The notes under the pieces: generated by a model
The model's input: the letters and a program-made list of their open reading frames with translations, nothing else
The model's database searches: none
What the model was told of the DNA's origin: nothing
Origin: JAJYVT01 sp027339205
GTDB taxonomy: Bacteria > Actinomycetota > Acidimicrobiia > Acidimicrobiales > RAAP-2
Reading direction: 5' to 3'
DNA length: 31,718 nt
NCBI GenBank assembly: GCA_027339205.1
Contig: DAHWOV010000115.1
Location: 1-31,718 of the forward strand
In this document: one piece after another, positions 1 through 6,645 of the stretch
How positions within the stretch are numbered: the first letter of the stretch is position 1
Layout of the letters: every line of letters begins with the position of its first letter
Program-made: the position numbers and the translations under genes

Positions 1-186
1 TCGTGTCAGGCGCAGGTAGGTGTCGGGGATCTTGCCCTTGCGCAGGATCTCGATCTTTGCCTCGAAGTCCTCGAGCACGGCCTCCCGGAACTTGCCGAGG
101 GCCTTCTCGAACACTTCATGATGATGCGCTCGATTCTGCTCGATGACCTTTAGCAGCTCATCCCGGTTGACCTTCACAGACCACAT
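1..186 (-). CDS. Hypothetical protein, N-terminal part (runs off the left edge)
   Basis: An open frame of 62 codons from ATG at 186 to the window edge. A strong Shine-Dalgarno sequence (GGAGGGGAG) lies five bases before the ATG. The visible protein begins MWSVKVNRDELLKVI, is rich in Lys, Glu and Arg and looks helical. I do not recognise a named family; the style resembles small proteins of unknown function in actinobacterial phages and plasmids, but that is an impression only. It lies downstream of the 3' end of tRNA-Arg, a common site for integrated elements. The strong SD is unlike most genes here, which lack one. The frame is certain as far as visible; function is unknown. Confidence 0.6.
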   Translation of the reverse strand, partial: MWSVKVNRDELLKVIEQNRAHHHEVFEKALGKFREAVLEDFEAKIEILRKGKIPDTYLRLTR

Positions 187-441
187 CGGAACTCCCCTCC
201 TAGCTTGCCGCTCGACGTTGCGCAGCGAAGTATGCCTCCCAGGCCCGCGGCCCGCTTCGGCGGTGCCGGCTGCGCCCCTCGCCCCGCGGTCCCTCGCCTC
301 CGCCGTGCCGCTGGCGCCATCGGGTCCGGTGGCTCCCTGGCCCCGGCGGTCCGTCGGGCCCCCGGCCCTGCGCGGCGGCTTCGTCGTCGCCGTGGGGGGT
401 GGTCCTGGCTTTCTCGCTGGTCCTGCGGTCGGTCTGTCGGC

Positions 442-514
442 GCCCCAGGCAGGATTCGAACCTGCGTAAGCCGGTTTAGAAGACCGGTACCTATGTCCAC
501 TCGGTCACTGGGGC
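442..514 (-). tRNA. tRNA-Arg (anticodon UCU)
   Basis: The minus strand folds into a full cloverleaf of 73 nt. The acceptor stem is GCCCCAG with CTGGGGC, the D stem is ACC/GGT, the anticodon stem is CCGGT/ACCGG with loop CTTCTAA (anticodon TCT), and the T arm is GCAGG-TTCGAAT-CCTGC. It decodes AGA, a rare codon in GC-rich genomes. No CCA is encoded. The flanking DNA on both sides lacks obvious conserved genes, so the tRNA 3' end is a possible integration site. Confidence 0.95.
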
Positions 515-658
515 TCGCAAACATCGCAATCTCACCGCCCGCCCCCGCTCGGAACGCCACCGGTTCGTGCGCTCGGGCGCGGCGGCGGATACGGGTGACG
601 TTCCCCGACTGTACTTGGGGTCGGCTGCACAGGTCTTCGCACCGGGACTTGCCGCCCA

Positions 659-906
659 TCATGCAGCCAGGAGATCTCCGGCGCCCGCGATCTCGAACAC
701 GCGCCGCCGTACTCCCTCGGCCGTTCCGCGGAGCTCGAAGCTGCGTTTGCTCCGAAGAAACCCTTTGCGAGCATACAGGAGCGCTGCGCGATCAGCCCGG
801 AGCATCAATGACACTGAGGTCGCCGACCCCGCCGATCGTAACGACCTCGATCGTGAAGGCGTCACCGGCCGTGGTGCCTCCGCCCGGCGCCTGAACCCCC
901 GTCACG
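659..906 (-). pseudogene. Possible remnant of a STAS-domain (anti-sigma factor antagonist) gene
   Basis: Two short minus-strand pieces in different frames together resemble a STAS domain. The upstream piece (GTG near 906, stop at 792-794) reads FTIEVVTIGGVGDLSVIDAPG near its end, like the first beta strands of a STAS domain. The downstream piece (stop at 659-661) reads FELRGTAEGVRRRVFEIAG, like the C-terminal Leu-Arg-Gly, Val-Arg-Arg, Leu-Glu part of such domains. The central phosphorylation-site segment (Asp-Ser-Ser/Ala-Gly) is missing, so a frameshift plus deletion would be required. The resemblance is by eye; it may be coincidence. Confidence 0.25.
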
Positions 907-923
907 ACACGAGGGTTCAGGCG
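888..923. terminator. Perfect 11-bp inverted repeat, possible terminator or operator
   Basis: CGCCTGAACCC at 888-898 pairs perfectly with GGGTTCAGGCG at 913-923 across a 14-base loop. There is no T-tract. It lies just upstream of the possible STAS remnant (minus strand). Confidence 0.4.
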
Positions 924-1256
924 TCCTTTGGGTCACGATACCGTCAGGTCTCGGGCTGGACAAGGGACGCACGACGAGCTCGAGCGTCGCCCTCCAGAGC
1001 CGCTGAACCGCCCCAAAGCCGCAGGCTCGCGCTCTACGGGAAGATTCGGGTCCCCCGCCGGAATCCAAGCCGCTACCCCCTGTGCCCGACGTGCCGGGGG
1101 GTCGCCGACGCGCGGAGCTGGAACCTCCCAGCACGATGACCGGATGACGGTTATCCCGAGCCGTACCGGCGACACGATTGCGAGCACCGTAGGGTGTGCG
1201 GGGCTGCGCGATGTTGGCTCGTGCCCTCTGGCTCCGGCGGGGCGGCGATCGCGCTG

Positions 1257-1288
1257 GCCATGCTCGCTGCCGGCCATGCTCGCTGCCG
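1257..1288. repeat. 16-bp tandem duplication
   Basis: GCCATGCTCGCTGCCG occurs twice head to tail, followed by several degenerate GCCTGCCGGC-type copies to about 1318. It is non-coding as far as I can tell. Confidence 0.6.
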
Positions 1289-1389
1289 GCCTGCCGGCCC
1301 GCCAGCCTGCCGGCCTCCTGCGGCGTCCGCCGACGTGCACAAGATCGTGACCGGACCGCCGGCACCCGTGTGCCAAACTGGTTGCCCTC

Positions 1390-1464
1390 GGTGGGCGTAG
1401 CTCAGCTGGTTAGAGCGCCAGGTTGTGGCCCTGGAGGTCGGGGGTTCAAGTCCCCTCGCTCACC
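1390..1464 (+). tRNA. tRNA-His (anticodon GUG)
   Basis: A complete cloverleaf: acceptor GTGGGCG/CGCTCAC with one G-U pair, D stem GCTC/GAGC, anticodon stem CCAGG/CCTGG with loop TTGTGGC (anticodon GTG), T arm GGGGG-TTCAAGT-CCCCT. Base 1390 (G) can be the extra G-1 of tRNA-His, opposite C73 at 1464. The sequence continues CCG, so a full CCA is not encoded. Confidence 0.96.
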
Positions 1465-1908
1465 CCGAGCCCGAGAGGTCTCCGCCCTTTGTGCGCCCTC
1501 CACACGCTGCGAGCCGGTGCGATCGGGGTGCAACGCCCCCACCGGCGTGCGGATGTCGGCGCGGAGGGGCCGAAGACCCGCACCGCGCTCCTGGGCGCGG
1601 GCGGTCGATCAGCGGCACGTTGCCGCGGAAACGTCGCTCCAGAAAAGGTTGTACGTCACAAGCGAGACTGAACGGTTGCACACGGCGGTCGCCGACTGCG
1701 AGGTTGGCCAAGACGCGAGGTTGGCCAAGACGGGCGTCGGCAAGAGCTCCAGCACATCCCAAGCCCAAGAGGCCGCTCGGCTCTGGGGTGCTGTCGGCAC
1801 CGCTGCTGGGGGCAGCTCAACCCGCCTGTGGCGGGCCTGGCGCGCCGTTGCTGGCCAACGTCGGCGCCCATCCCTGCTCAGTGCACACCCCCCCAGCACA
1901 ATGGGGCG
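1465..1908. other. Intergenic stretch without a recognisable gene
   Basis: Between tRNA-His and the zinc-peptidase gene. No frame shows a known domain or a start signal. The only structure noted is a 17-bp tandem duplication at 1699-1732. Confidence 0.5.
1699..1732. repeat. 17-bp tandem duplication
   Basis: CGAGGTTGGCCAAGACG occurs twice head to tail in non-coding DNA. The period is not a multiple of three, consistent with no coding constraint. Confidence 0.65.
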
Positions 1909-2568
1909 ATGGCTGACGCCCACGCCTCCCCGATGCTGCCGCTCCAATGGTCGGACTCCTTTGCCGAGCGCACCGGCCGACCCGCCGAACCGCGCACCGC
2001 TCCGGGTCCGCAAAGCGGTTTCGCCGATCCGCCGCTCCGACCCGACAGCACGTCCGCCGCAATGCGCCCCGATGTGATCGTGAGGACGAGCACCAGGAGA
2101 CGAAAGACTGCGACCGCCTACTGGGAGAACGGAAGGATCCTGGTGGTGATGCCCTCCCATGTCCCTCCCGCAGACCGAGCGCAGCTCATCGACTGGCTCG
2201 TCGCGCGCGTCTTGCACAAACGTCCGGGCGCGGCAGCCACAGACGAGGCGCTCGCATCGCGGGCATCGGTCCTCGCCGATCGTTACGTCGACGGTGTCCG
2301 GCCCGCGTCGATCCGTTGGGTGACGAACCAGGAGAGGCGTTGGGGATCCTGCTCCACCCATACGGGCGAGATCCGCCTCTCCCACCGACTGCGCGCAGTG
2401 CCGGACTGGGTCCTCGATGCGACGATCGTGCACGAGCTCGCGCACCTCCTGCATGCGGATCATTCGGCGGAGTTCCATGCCGTCGCCAACCGGCACCCTC
2501 GACAGCGCGATGCGCGGCTCTTCCTGGAAGGGTATTCACTCGGCCTCCAGACGCAGCCAGACCCGTGA
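1909..2568 (+). CDS. SprT/YgjP-like zinc metallopeptidase (DUF45 family)
   Basis: A protein of 219 residues whose second half is a YgjP/WSS1-type metalloprotease domain. It has the conserved WGSCS motif, followed by a zinc-binding HELAHLLHADHSAEF helix in which the two His and the Glu form HExxH and the later His is the third ligand. Substrates of the bacterial YgjP family are largely unknown; SprT and Spartan relatives act on DNA-protein crosslinks, which is not evidence for this one. The first ~50 residues are Pro-rich and poorly conserved in style, so an ATG at 2062 is an alternative start. I prefer 1909 because CACAAT lies six bases upstream, fitting the leaderless pattern seen elsewhere here. 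The HTH-TOBE gene starts 22 bp downstream on the same strand. Confidence 0.85.
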   Translation: MADAHASPMLPLQWSDSFAERTGRPAEPRTAPGPQSGFADPPLRPDSTSAAMRPDVIVRTSTRRRKTATAYWENGRILVVMPSHVPPADRAQLIDWLVARVLHKRPGAAATDEALASRASVLADRYVDGVRPASIRWVTNQERRWGSCSTHTGEIRLSHRLRAVPDWVLDATIVHELAHLLHADHSAEFHAVANRHPRQRDARLFLEGYSLGLQTQPDP

Positions 2569-2577
2569 CCGTCGCAC

Positions 2578-2583
2578 TACCGT
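2578..2583 (+). promoter_or_regulatory. -10 box TACCGT of the HTH-TOBE regulator
   Basis: A TAnnnT hexamer seven bases before GTG 2591, with no Shine-Dalgarno sequence. This predicts a leaderless transcript and helps fix the start. No clear -35 box. Confidence 0.4.
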
Positions 2584-2590
2584 ACGCTCG

Positions 2591-2992
2591 GTGCCCCAGT
2601 ACCGGATCAGCCAGGCAGCCAGGCTCATGGGCGTGAGCGCCGACACGATGCGTCGGTGGGCCGACGCCGGCAGAGTGCGCACGTCGAGGGATGGGGCGGG
2701 CCATTTGAGCATCGAAGGCACTGACCTCGCGCAGCTCGCGATCGACCTCGCCGGGGAGCAAGATCGTGCGCGTCGCGCAGGACAGTCGGTGCGCAACCAC
2801 ATCTCGGGAATCGTGACGCGAGTGAAGAAAGACGATGTCGTGGCTCTCGTCGAGCTGCAGGCTGGCGCGTACAGGCTCGTGTCGCTCATCACGCGCGAAG
2901 CTGCCGACGACCTCGGACTCGAGCCGGGCATGATGGCAGACGCAGTCGTGAAGGCGACCAATCTCAGCATCGAGCTGGCCCCGCCTCGTTGA
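2591..2992 (+). CDS. HTH (MerR/excisionase-type) plus TOBE-domain regulator, likely molybdate-responsive
   Basis: A protein of 133 residues. Residues about 4-50 form a MerR/excisionase-like winged helix (YRISQAARLMGVSADTMRRW, then a short wing near TSRDGAGHL). Residues about 70-130 form a TOBE/Mop domain (VRNHISGIVTRVKKDDVVAL, ending in VVKATNLSIEL), the fold that binds molybdate or tungstate in ModE and Mop proteins. The family is commonly found beside mod genes in actinobacteria. Its 3' end faces the mod operon (stop 2992 against modBC stop 3013), supporting a role in sensing intracellular molybdate. GTG 2591 is chosen over the longer upstream frame because the domain starts there, the upstream part overlaps the zinc-peptidase gene and TACCGT sits seven bases upstream. 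Operator sites are not known; one candidate is the repeat region at 5982-6017. Confidence 0.82.
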   Translation: MPQYRISQAARLMGVSADTMRRWADAGRVRTSRDGAGHLSIEGTDLAQLAIDLAGEQDRARRAGQSVRNHISGIVTRVKKDDVVALVELQAGAYRLVSLITREAADDLGLEPGMMADAVVKATNLSIELAPPR

Positions 2993-3012
2993 AGGGGCCA
3001 AGCGGTCCGTGC

Positions 3013-4992
3013 TCATCCGCCACTGACGCGCCCACCGGCTCGCTCGCGGGCTCCGGCACCGGCAGGGGCGTCGTGCGCCGGCCACACCGCGACGGCGGGG
3101 ATCGCGACAGCACACCGGTCACCGGCTGCCCAGTCGGACGTCGAGGAATCCTGATCGCGTGCGCGAAGTGCAATGGTCGGCGCGACCCTGACCGTGAGCT
3201 CGACAGCGGTGCCGAGCTCGGCGACGTCCTCCACGACACCGGGAACGGTTGGGTCAGCGCTACCCGCTGCAGCCGCTTCCGGCAAGATCCTGACGGCCGA
3301 CGGTGACACCGCCCAGATCGCTGGCGAGCCGGGACGGAGCTCCCCGGTGTCTGCGTGCAGCGTGAGTCCGCCCAGCCGCACTCTCCCGAGAGCGGCGATC
3401 TGCGACGAGAAGGCGTTGGGTATTCCGAGCAGCCTGGCTGCCTCGGGGGACGCCGGGGCGCGGTAGACGTCCCGCACGCGCCCCTCTTGGAGCAGGCTCC
3501 CATCGGAGACGACGACGATCTCGTCCGCGAGGAGGGCAGCCTCTTCGGGATCGTGGGTGACGATGACGGTCGAGGCCCCGGTGCTCCTCTGGACGCGACG
3601 CAGTTCCCGTCTCAGCTCGTCACGCACGGGGGTGTCGAGCGCGGAGAACGGCTCGTCCAGCAAGAGCACCTGCGGCGAGATCGCCAGCGCCTGTGCCAGC
3701 GCCACCCGCTGTCGCTGCCCGCCCGAGAGCTCGGAGGGGAGCCGGTCTTCGAACCCGCGCAGCCCGAGCCGCTCCAACCATGCGTCCGCTACGGCCCGAT
3801 CGGCGTCGATGCCGAAGAGCACCTGCTCCCACACGGTCAGGTGTGGGAAGAGCGTGAAGTGCTGCGCCACGTAGCCGACTCGCCGACGAGGGGCCGGCAC
3901 GGACTCCACCGGGCGCCCGCCGAAGAAGACGCGTCCCGCCTCCGCGCCATGGAGCCCCGCGAGGCAGCGAAGAAGCGTCGACTTGCCGGAGCCCGACGGG
4001 CCCAGCACCGCCAGCCGGGGCGTCTCGCCTCCGTGCTCGATGCGGAGGTGGAAGCCACCCACTCGGTGGTCGATTGAGAAGGAGACAGGCAGGGCACCTG
4101 GAGCTCCCGCCACGACCTGTCCGGGTCGGCGGTCGGCGACGGAAGGCGCACGTGAGCTCGTGAACAACCCCCCCTGGGACGACAACCCCCCCTGGGCCTG
4201 CAGGCCCGTATGCGACGGCCGCCGGCACCTGCGGACGCGAAGCAGCGCCGCACGACTGAGCCCCACGCAGCAGAGCGCCACACCGAGCGCAAGGGCGGTG
4301 GGCGCCATCGTGCCGGGAAGGCCGGACGCGCTGAATTGCGTGAACGTGTAGACGGGGAGGGAGGTCGGATGGTAGGCGAGAACGACGGTCGCTCCGTACT
4401 CACCAAAGGCACGCAACCATGCGAGCACCACCCCCGCGCGCACACCCGGCGCCGCGACCGGCAATGCAACTCTGAGGAACCGGCCGAACGGCCGGTGGCC
4501 AAGCGTCGCCGCGACATCCTCCAGCGCCGGGTCGACGGCACCGAACGCGGCTCGCGCCGTCACAACGAGGAACGGCGCCGCGACAAAGGTCTGCGCGAGC
4601 ACGATGCCGGCCAGCGTGCCCGTGAGCGCACCGCTGAAGAACCGACCGAGCGGCGTGTAAGGGCCGACAACGTAGACGAGCAGGATGCCGCTCATCACGG
4701 GAGGCACAGCGAGCGGAAGCTGCACGGCGACGCCGACTGCAGCGGCGAAGCGCCCGCGCGAGCGTGAGAGGAGGTAGGCGAGCGGGACCCCGAGGATCGT
4801 GATGAGCGCCGTGGAGATCGACGCAGCCGCGACCGACGTCGCGAGCGCCGGAAACAGCCCGGGATCGTGAAATCCCCGGCTGTGCGTCGAGGCGAGACGG
4901 ACGCAGAAGGCTACGACTGGGATCGCGAGGTAGGCAACGAGCAGGGCTCCGAGCCAAGGCAAGGGGGTCCTCGACGGACCCCGGGATTTCAC
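3013..4992 (-). CDS. modBC: Molybdate/tungstate ABC transporter, fused permease and ATPase (ModB-ModC)
   Basis: A single frame of 659 residues joins two normally separate proteins. Residues about 10-255 are a ModB-type permease: several hydrophobic segments and an EAA loop (LEDVAATLGHRPFGRFLRVA, about 157-176). Residues about 260-300 form a linker with a repeated QGGL-SS-QGGL. Residues about 303-530 are the ATPase: Walker A GPSGSGKST at 331-339, signature LSGGQ at 422-426, Walker B LLLDEP at 443-448, followed by the switch-His segment IVTHDPEEAA. The last ~120 residues resemble a TOBE domain (VVEDVAELGTAVELTVRV). The GTG at 4992 follows the modA stop by four bases (TGA at 4999-4997), so the two genes are one operon. 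The continuous frame through the linker argues for a true fusion, though one sequencing error could mimic it. Confidence 0.9.
   Translation of the reverse strand: MKSRGPSRTPLPWLGALLVAYLAIPVVAFCVRLASTHSRGFHDPGLFPALATSVAAASISTALITILGVPLAYLLSRSRGRFAAAVGVAVQLPLAVPPVMSGILLVYVVGPYTPLGRFFSGALTGTLAGIVLAQTFVAAPFLVVTARAAFGAVDPALEDVAATLGHRPFGRFLRVALPVAAPGVRAGVVLAWLRAFGEYGATVVLAYHPTSLPVYTFTQFSASGLPGTMAPTALALGVALCCVGLSRAALLRVRRCRRPSHTGLQAQGGLSSQGGLFTSSRAPSVADRRPGQVVAGAPGALPVSFSIDHRVGGFHLRIEHGGETPRLAVLGPSGSGKSTLLRCLAGLHGAEAGRVFFGGRPVESVPAPRRRVGYVAQHFTLFPHLTVWEQVLFGIDADRAVADAWLERLGLRGFEDRLPSELSGGQRQRVALAQALAISPQVLLLDEPFSALDTPVRDELRRELRRVQRSTGASTVIVTHDPEEAALLADEIVVVSDGSLLQEGRVRDVYRAPASPEAARLLGIPNAFSSQIAALGRVRLGGLTLHADTGELRPGSPAIWAVSPSAVRILPEAAAAGSADPTVPGVVEDVAELGTAVELTVRVAPTIALRARDQDSSTSDWAAGDRCAVAIPAVAVWPAHDAPAGAGARERAGGRVSGG
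4164..4199 (-). repeat. 18-bp duplication in the ModB-ModC linker
   Basis: An 18-bp unit beginning ACAACCCCCCCTGGG (plus strand) occurs twice head to tail. It encodes the doubled QGGL segment that joins permease and ATPase and keeps the reading frame. Confidence 0.6.
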
Positions 4993-4996
4993 CCGC

Positions 4997-5914
4997 TCAC
5001 CGTCCGATCGTACGCTGCAACGCCCTGGGGACCGCGGTGCGGCGCCCCGACAGCTTCGCCGGGACCACCGGACGCAAGCCGTTCTTCTCGAGGAGCGCGC
5101 GCCCGCGCTTCCCGAGCAGGAAGCGGACGAAGGCGACGGCAGCGCGTCGGTGGGGCGCATGCGCGAGCACCGAGATGGTGTACGTCGCGTGCTCAGAGAT
5201 GCCGGTGAGCGCAACGGTGGGGATCTTCGCCGCCGAAGCCTCCACCGAGTAGAAGAAGCCGGCGTCGAGCTCGCCCGCCTGGAGCCGGCCCACCATCGTC
5301 TGCTCGGGGAAGACGTTGGACGGCGTGGTCGCCAAGGCCCTGAGGGCCGGGTCGTGGTGCACGGCGGAGGTTTCGACGAGCGCACGTACCGCGAGCACGC
5401 CTTTGGGGTCTGTGACCGGATTGGTGCGCCCGAGCAGGAACCCCTTGTCGGTCACCACTTGCCACCACGGCCTTCGACGCAATGTCCGGGCGAACTTGCT
5501 GCGCGGGTTGTAGCCCAAGCGGAGCGCCGACGTCGCGAACGACACGTACCACGACTCCCATGCGCCGTTGCGCTGGCCCTCGAGCTTCCTGTTCACCGCC
5601 GGGGAGGCGCTGACGAAGACGTCGGCCCGCTCGACGCCTCCCTTGATCTCGTTGGCGAGCGCTGTCGACCCGCCCGGGATGCCTGTGATCTCGTAGCCGG
5701 TCGCCCGGTGGAAGGCGGCGTCGAGGGTTGTCTGCATGAGGGTCACGAGCGAACCTGCGTAGAGGACGTCGACCGGACCCGACCCCCTATGGTCCGCGTG
5801 CGTCGCCCTCTGCGCTGCCCCGGCCTGAGGGCAGGCCGATCCCACGACCGCCACCGCAAGCTCGACCCCGAGACAGACGGCGAGGGCGGCCAGCAGCCTG
5901 CTGTAACGCAGCAC
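4997..5914 (-). CDS. modA: Molybdate/tungstate-binding protein (ModA, WtpA-like)
   Basis: A solute-binding protein of 305 residues for an oxyanion ABC importer. After a signal sequence (LRYSRLLAALAVCLGVELAV) it shows VLYAGSLVTLMQ, GGSTALANEI, ADVFVSASP and WYVSFATSALRLGYN. These follow the order seen in WtpA tungstate/molybdate-binding proteins (AGSL near the start, ADV(L/F)xSA, WYVxFA), closer to my eye than to E. coli ModA. A Cys in VVGSACPQ might be lipidated, but the lipobox is imperfect. The GTG at 5914 is preferred: it places the signal peptide at the N-terminus and TAGAGT lies eight bases upstream; ATG 5971 would add 19 residues. It is divergent from mog and in one operon with modBC. 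Confidence 0.87.
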   Translation of the reverse strand: MLRYSRLLAALAVCLGVELAVAVVGSACPQAGAAQRATHADHRGSGPVDVLYAGSLVTLMQTTLDAAFHRATGYEITGIPGGSTALANEIKGGVERADVFVSASPAVNRKLEGQRNGAWESWYVSFATSALRLGYNPRSKFARTLRRRPWWQVVTDKGFLLGRTNPVTDPKGVLAVRALVETSAVHHDPALRALATTPSNVFPEQTMVGRLQAGELDAGFFYSVEASAAKIPTVALTGISEHATYTISVLAHAPHRRAAVAFVRFLLGKRGRALLEKNGLRPVVPAKLSGRRTAVPRALQRTIGR

Positions 5915-5922
5915 AAGCGGCG

Positions 5923-5928
5923 ACTCTA
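5923..5928 (-). promoter_or_regulatory. -10 box TAGAGT of modA
   Basis: TAnnnT on the minus strand, eight bases before GTG 5914, supporting a leaderless start there. It sits beside a short AT-rich patch (about 5929-5965) that is unusual for this GC-rich window. Confidence 0.35.
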
Positions 5929-5981
5929 GCAAGAATTCCGGCGTATTTGCGGTTCTTTTTCCGACTAGCATCAGAATCTGC

Positions 5982-6017
5982 AGCGCCTCTCCGCGGCTAG
6001 GCGCTGCGCGGCTAGGC
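5982..6017. promoter_or_regulatory. Repeat cluster between modA and mog, possible operator
   Basis: An inverted repeat AGCGCCT/AGGCGCT (5982-5988 and 5999-6005) overlaps an 11-bp direct repeat CGCGGCTAGGC at 5992-6002 and 6007-6017 (15-bp spacing). It lies in the 167-bp divergent region between a molybdenum transport operon and a cofactor gene, the natural place for a molybdate-responsive operator. It does not resemble the E. coli ModE site. Confidence 0.4.
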
Positions 6018-6067
6018 AAGGAGCCCTCCCCACGGACACCGCTCCCCGGGCACGACGACGCTGCAGA

Positions 6068-6073
6068 TATCGT
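6068..6073 (+). promoter_or_regulatory. -10 box TATCGT of mog
   Basis: TAnnnT eight bases before GTG 6082 with no Shine-Dalgarno sequence; a leaderless transcript is likely. Confidence 0.35.
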
Positions 6074-6081
6074 CGGCGGCC

Positions 6082-6549
6082 GTGGCACTGCGTGCGAAGG
6101 TTCTCACCGTCTCGGAGTCGGTCCATGCCGGCAGCCGCGACGACCGTTCAGGTGCGGCGCTCGTGGAGTTGCTCACGGGACGTGGGTTCGAGGTGGTCGA
6201 ACGAAGGACCGTCTCCGACGGCGTCGCCCCGGTCGCCACTGCCCTCACCGAGATGGCGGACGGTTTCTTCGGGCTCCTCGTGTCGACCGGTGGCACTGGC
6301 TTTTCGCCGACGGACCTCACCCCGGAGGCGACCCTTCGTGTGGTGGACCGGCAGGCTCCGGGCCTCGCCGAGGCGATGCGGGCGGTCAACCCCCTCGGCC
6401 GCCTCTCGAGAGGCATCGCCGGTACCTCGGGGCGCTGCCTCGTGCTCAACCTCCCGGGTTCACCGGCAGGTGCGACCGAGTCTCTCGACGCCGTCCTCGA
6501 TGCGATCCCGCACGCGCTCGAGCTCCTGGGAGGCGGCAAGCCCCACTGA
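6082..6549 (+). CDS. mog: Molybdopterin adenylyltransferase (Mog/MoaB family)
   Basis: A protein of 155 residues, the usual length for single-domain MoaB/Mog proteins. It binds molybdopterin and activates it with ATP to adenylyl-molybdopterin, the substrate of MoeA. Visible hallmarks are AKVLTVSESVHAGSRDDRSG at the N-terminus, STGGTGFSPTDLTPEA (GGTG plus the Asp and Glu of the active site) in the middle, and NLPGSPAGATESL near the C-terminus. It starts with GTG, probably leaderless. It is divergent from modA and followed by moaA on the same strand after a hairpin and a short leader ORF. MoaB against Mog cannot be decided from sequence alone; the reaction is the same type. Confidence 0.92.
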   Translation: MALRAKVLTVSESVHAGSRDDRSGAALVELLTGRGFEVVERRTVSDGVAPVATALTEMADGFFGLLVSTGGTGFSPTDLTPEATLRVVDRQAPGLAEAMRAVNPLGRLSRGIAGTSGRCLVLNLPGSPAGATESLDAVLDAIPHALELLGGGKPH

Positions 6550-6567
6550 GCGCGCCCAGCAGCGCGC
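6550..6567 (+). terminator. Hairpin directly after the mog stop codon
   Basis: GCGCGC at 6550-6555 pairs with GCGCGC at 6562-6567 around a six-base loop, starting at the base after TGA. The stem is short and lacks a T-tract, so it may be a weak terminator or an mRNA-end stabiliser. Confidence 0.3.
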
Positions 6568-6570
6568 CGG

Positions 6571-6576
6571 TAACCT
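6571..6576 (+). promoter_or_regulatory. -10 box TAACCT ahead of the moaA leader ORF
   Basis: TAnnnT with exactly six bases to ATG 6583, the classical spacing for leaderless mRNAs in actinobacteria. It predicts that the transcript begins at or next to that ATG. Confidence 0.4.
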
Positions 6577-6582
6577 AGGGCG

Positions 6583-6645
6583 ATGGCCTGCGGACTGGAG
6601 CGCCTCCGCGCCGGGTCGGTGGTCGGGCGACCGGCGGGCATGTGA
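6583..6645 (+). CDS. Putative 20-codon leader peptide overlapping moaA
   Basis: A small ORF, ATG to TGA, encoding 20 residues that begin MACGLERLRAG and include one Cys. A -10-like box lies six bases upstream, so it could be translated from a leaderless mRNA. Its stop codon overlaps the moaA GTG in the four bases GTGA (6642-6645), which would couple moaA translation to it. No homology is claimed. It could instead be chance, with moaA transcribed from upstream. Confidence 0.35.
   Translation: MACGLERLRAGSVVGRPAGM

Larger units (their letters stand above)
515..1389. other. Gene-poor stretch between two tRNAs
   Basis: No convincing intact gene. Open frames exist on both strands but are rich in Arg, Pro, Ser and Gly, with no domain or start signal, as expected of shadows in GC-rich DNA. 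It holds a possible STAS remnant (659-906), a perfect 11-bp inverted repeat (888-923) and a 16-bp tandem duplication (1257-1288). Confidence 0.5.

Noticed and set aside
143..469. Plus-strand frame rich in Pro, Ala and Gly ahead of tRNA-Arg
   Set aside because: It has collagen-like flavour but no regular Gly-x-y repeat and no start signal, and it runs into the tRNA.
862..1365. Minus-strand frame in the gene-poor region
   Set aside because: It is Arg-rich low-complexity sequence with no ribosome site, and is partly made from the 16-bp duplication.
1609..2496. Long minus-strand frame (295 codons) across the zinc-peptidase gene
   Set aside because: It is antisense to a gene with a clear HELAHL zinc motif, has no recognisable domain and reads as Arg/Gly-rich shadow sequence.
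5915..6081. Molybdenum cofactor riboswitch upstream of modA or mog
   Set aside because: I could not recognise the conserved Moco RNA core, and the predicted starts leave almost no 5' leader.
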